From Treponema sp. (GTDB lineage Bacteria; Spirochaetota; Spirochaetia; Treponematales; Breznakiellaceae), in the NCBI GenBank assembly GCA_031278815.1, contig JAITJS010000083.1, positions 1 through 53,992 of the forward strand: 53,992 bases of DNA, written 5' to 3'. The notes beneath the pieces were generated by a model. The model was not told the DNA's origin and did not search any database. It was given only the letters and a program-made list of their open reading frames with translations. Position numbers and translations under genes: made by a program. How positions within the stretch are numbered: position 1 is the first letter of the stretch; every line of letters begins with the position of its first letter. Below are positions 52,263 through 53,992 of this stretch, piece by piece.

Positions 52263-53432
52263 ATGTCAAGGGTAATGAATATTATTGAGGAAGTAACTGA
52301 AGGGAAAAGCTATAAGGCCTATAAATACAGTCTTGACGATGCAGATCGCCCCTCTGTGGATTACGAAGACGATAGAATGATACAGTGGGAAAAAACGGCA
52401 GAAACTGTTTCTCATAAAAGTTATATTGATCTTCGTAAACTTTGCAAGCAGCTTATATCGCAAGAGGATCAGATTTTATCATTTTTTCTGGATGGTTCCC
52501 GTAGAGTATTTAAAGTTGATGATATTGCCTATCAACAATCTGGTGGTCGTAATAGAATTTATCCGGTAATTGCTGGTCAAATTGGAGTTGGTTGCTGTAA
52601 ACGTACAGAAAAGCGGATGCATGTTGCAATATTTAAATCTGAAATAGTTTTATCTCTCCCTGATATAGCTAATGCTGATCGCAAACCTGGGTTTTTCCCA
52701 GCAACCGTAAGAAAAATCAATGATACAGATGAATTACAAAAGTTGAAAGTAAATTTTTCCGCAATTATCCCCTACAAAACAGCAAAAAACGATGAGACAA
52801 AACTCGAAGATCGCGCAACAGCTTGTGTTCAAGACAGAATGAGCGAACTCGAAAAAGAATTAGTTGCAGAACTTATTCGAGAAGGAAAACTTGATTTTAA
52901 TAACTATTTGGTCAAGGATGGTTCACTTGAGTATCGGCCTTCACATGAGGATAAAACAGACAAGAAGAAATATCAAACATTCAAGAAAAATTATAATTGG
53001 GTTATTGGTGCGTCTAAAAACTTCAATCCTGAGGTTTGTGTTGATATAAGAGGTAAACCTAATCCTGGATTTATAGCCGATTTGCCTCTTTATCATCGTA
53101 CACCTGTCGCCTGTTATGAAAATTCTGAGTTTCTGGGGGATATAAAGTTTGCTGTTTGGTACATTCGTTTACGGGAACAAAAACAAACTCGTACTCCTTT
53201 TGATGGAATTTTGAAAGTTGAAAAAATATTAGTTGATGATGAAGAGACAGATGTTAAAGGAATGTCCAGCGATGTTGTAGACAGATTGAGTGCCAACCTT
53301 ATTAATGAGCGAAATCCTACTTGCTATGGGTCTGATCTTCGTTGGGCAAATCATATCTATCCAGTTTATTTAACAGAATCATTTGTAAAATCTCGCTATC
53401 TCAGCAATGAAAGTTTTTTGCATTTATTTTAG
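52263..53432 (+). CDS. NurA-like nuclease (HerA partner)
   Basis: A 389-residue protein. I assign it to the NurA 5'-3' nuclease family on its order of motifs: FFLDGSRRVF (D77, metal ligand), the R..E helix DRMSELEKELVAELI, VKDGSLEYR (second Asp, D219), WVIGASKNF (K252), and the C-terminal HIYPVYLTESFVKSRYLSNESFLHLF. NurA pairs with the HerA translocase in DNA end resection and in phage-defence modules. The next gene is a HerA piece, which strengthens the call. Codons and low GC differ from neighbours. The start is unsure: ATG 52263 has no ribosome-binding site; ATG 52275 has AAGGG only three bases away. Confidence 0.78.
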   Translation: MSRVMNIIEEVTEGKSYKAYKYSLDDADRPSVDYEDDRMIQWEKTAETVSHKSYIDLRKLCKQLISQEDQILSFFLDGSRRVFKVDDIAYQQSGGRNRIYPVIAGQIGVGCCKRTEKRMHVAIFKSEIVLSLPDIANADRKPGFFPATVRKINDTDELQKLKVNFSAIIPYKTAKNDETKLEDRATACVQDRMSELEKELVAELIREGKLDFNNYLVKDGSLEYRPSHEDKTDKKKYQTFKKNYNWVIGASKNFNPEVCVDIRGKPNPGFIADLPLYHRTPVACYENSEFLGDIKFAVWYIRLREQKQTRTPFDGILKVEKILVDDEETDVKGMSSDVVDRLSANLINERNPTCYGSDLRWANHIYPVYLTESFVKSRYLSNESFLHLF

Positions 53433-53441
53433 GAGGATTGT

Positions 53442-53834
53442 ATGAGTAAGCTTATTGGACGTGTTCTTGCGACTGAAAGAAATCCTACGACGATGGATAT
53501 GTTTTATTTTTTGACAAATTCAGATTTTAAGCTTCATGCCTTTGATATTGTAAAAGTGGAGCATGTGGACAAATCTTTCACGTTCGGTGTTATTGAAAAT
53601 ATATCACATATCACCGATGCCCAGAGTTTTCTCACCAATTTTATATCGAGTGATTTCGGTGATGTGGATATCGAGGCGTCAACATTACGAGTTGGGATGA
53701 ACTATGCGGAGGCAAAGCTATCCTTCAATGATAAAAATTTGTACATACCAGTTCATAATAACGCAAAAGTATATTTAGCTTCTGGTGATGAGATAACTTT
53801 CGCACTAGTGTTCTGTCCAAATCAATTTGAATAA
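53442..53834 (+). pseudogene. herA: HerA-type ATPase, truncated after the HAS-barrel domain
   Basis: 130 codons with a perfect HAS-barrel start: IGRVLATERNPTTMDMFYFLT, FDIVKVEHVDKSFTFGVIENISHITDAQSFLTNFISSDFGD read in segments, and RVGMNYAEAKL. This is the N-terminal domain of HerA translocases. A full protein runs to about 500-600 residues with a RecA-like ATPase, which is missing; a stop comes at TAA 53832 where it meets an oppositely oriented transposase tail. AGGAGG lies just before its ATG and overlaps the NurA stop codon, so the two genes were an operon. The rest may continue beyond the window after the insertion, or be lost. Confidence 0.75.
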
Positions 53835-53992
53835 GCATCTTTTGCTTTCTTTATGCTTCCGATGATTTCACCAGCTGATTTTGTCCACGTAAAGGGTTTG
53901 CTGTCCTTATTCCAGGGTTTAATATATTCCTTTATCGCTTTTACCAACTCGTTAACGCTGCCCCAGCTCTCCGGCCGTATCCGTTTGTTCGT
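53822..53992 (-). mobile_element. IS630-like transposase, C-terminal part, cut by the window edge
   Basis: Minus-strand frame open from the window end to TGA at 53824-53822, 56 codons: RPESWGSVNELVKAIKEYI then KPWNKDSKPFTWTKSAGEII and GSIKKAKDAYSN. The pattern 'V.EL..AI..YI...N....PF.WT' is the C-terminus of IS630-family transposases. It overlaps the HerA stop, so the insertion end is within about 53.79-53.83 kb. IS630 elements target TA; the boundary cannot be fixed without the other side. The rest of the element is outside the window. Confidence 0.75.

Overview
The window is spirochaete chromosome, most likely a Treponema or Breznakiellaceae-type bacterium. It carries the two-component periplasmic flagellar filament (outer-layer FlaA and core FlaB), a radical-SAM/SPASM protein of the spirochaete 'spiro-SPASM' type, a GrpE-DnaK-DnaJ cluster, and enzymes expected of an anaerobe (flavodiiron protein, hybrid-cluster protein). 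The core is moderately GC-rich with closely packed genes. The right end (about 52.2-54.0 kb) is clearly AT-richer and looks acquired. No rRNA, tRNA, tmRNA or CRISPR array was recognised.

Layout. 0-1.1 kb: decayed accessory DNA (three short direct repeats, a transposase tail, a fibronectin type III fragment). 1.1-4.6 kb: flavodiiron protein, CheY-like receiver, tRNA-dihydrouridine synthase, adenylate kinase. 4.7-8.0 kb: a sulfur amino-acid operon of two PLP trans-sulfuration-type enzymes followed by two overlapping Rrf2 regulators, with a dyad over its promoter. 8.0-10.8 kb: YibE/F-like membrane protein and alkaline phosphatase, both broken by several frameshifts. 10.9-13.3 kb: DUF4418-permease-ATPase operon. 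13.3-15.9 kb: thioesterase, Nudix hydrolase, YjbQ, PHP phosphoesterase. 15.9-29.7 kb (minus strand): grpE-dnaK-dnaJ-prfB (with programmed +1 frameshift)-PEGA protein-ftsY-unknown-LolCDE-like exporter-hcp. 30.0-32.4 kb: HDAC-family deacetylase and a RelA/SpoT-TPR fusion. 32.5-35.4 kb: flaA, GerMN protein, amidase. 35.7-42.7 kb: a five-gene, translationally coupled cluster (spiro-SPASM, glycosyltransferase-like, SpsF-like, PseG-methyltransferase fusion, ATP-grasp). 42.8-45.7 kb: CBM9-like secreted protein, flaB, glucosaminidase lipoprotein. 45.7-51.9 kb: infA, mnmE, HAD phosphatase, GH3-like adenylating enzyme, PNPOx-like protein, PfkB kinase. 52.2-54.0 kb: NurA-like nuclease plus a HerA gene cut off after its HAS-barrel by an IS630-like transposase that runs off the window.

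The most promising system is the spiro-SPASM cluster. Its five genes overlap or abut, so they should serve one pathway, and they lie between flaA and flaB. An activated-sugar or glycan modification pathway, perhaps for the periplasmic flagellum or another surface structure, is my inference and is unproven. Secondary leads are the disrupted NurA-HerA pair, a 21-bp perfect inverted repeat just before the dnaK ribosome-binding site, the dyad at the trans-sulfuration promoter, and the frameshift cluster at 8.2-10.0 kb.
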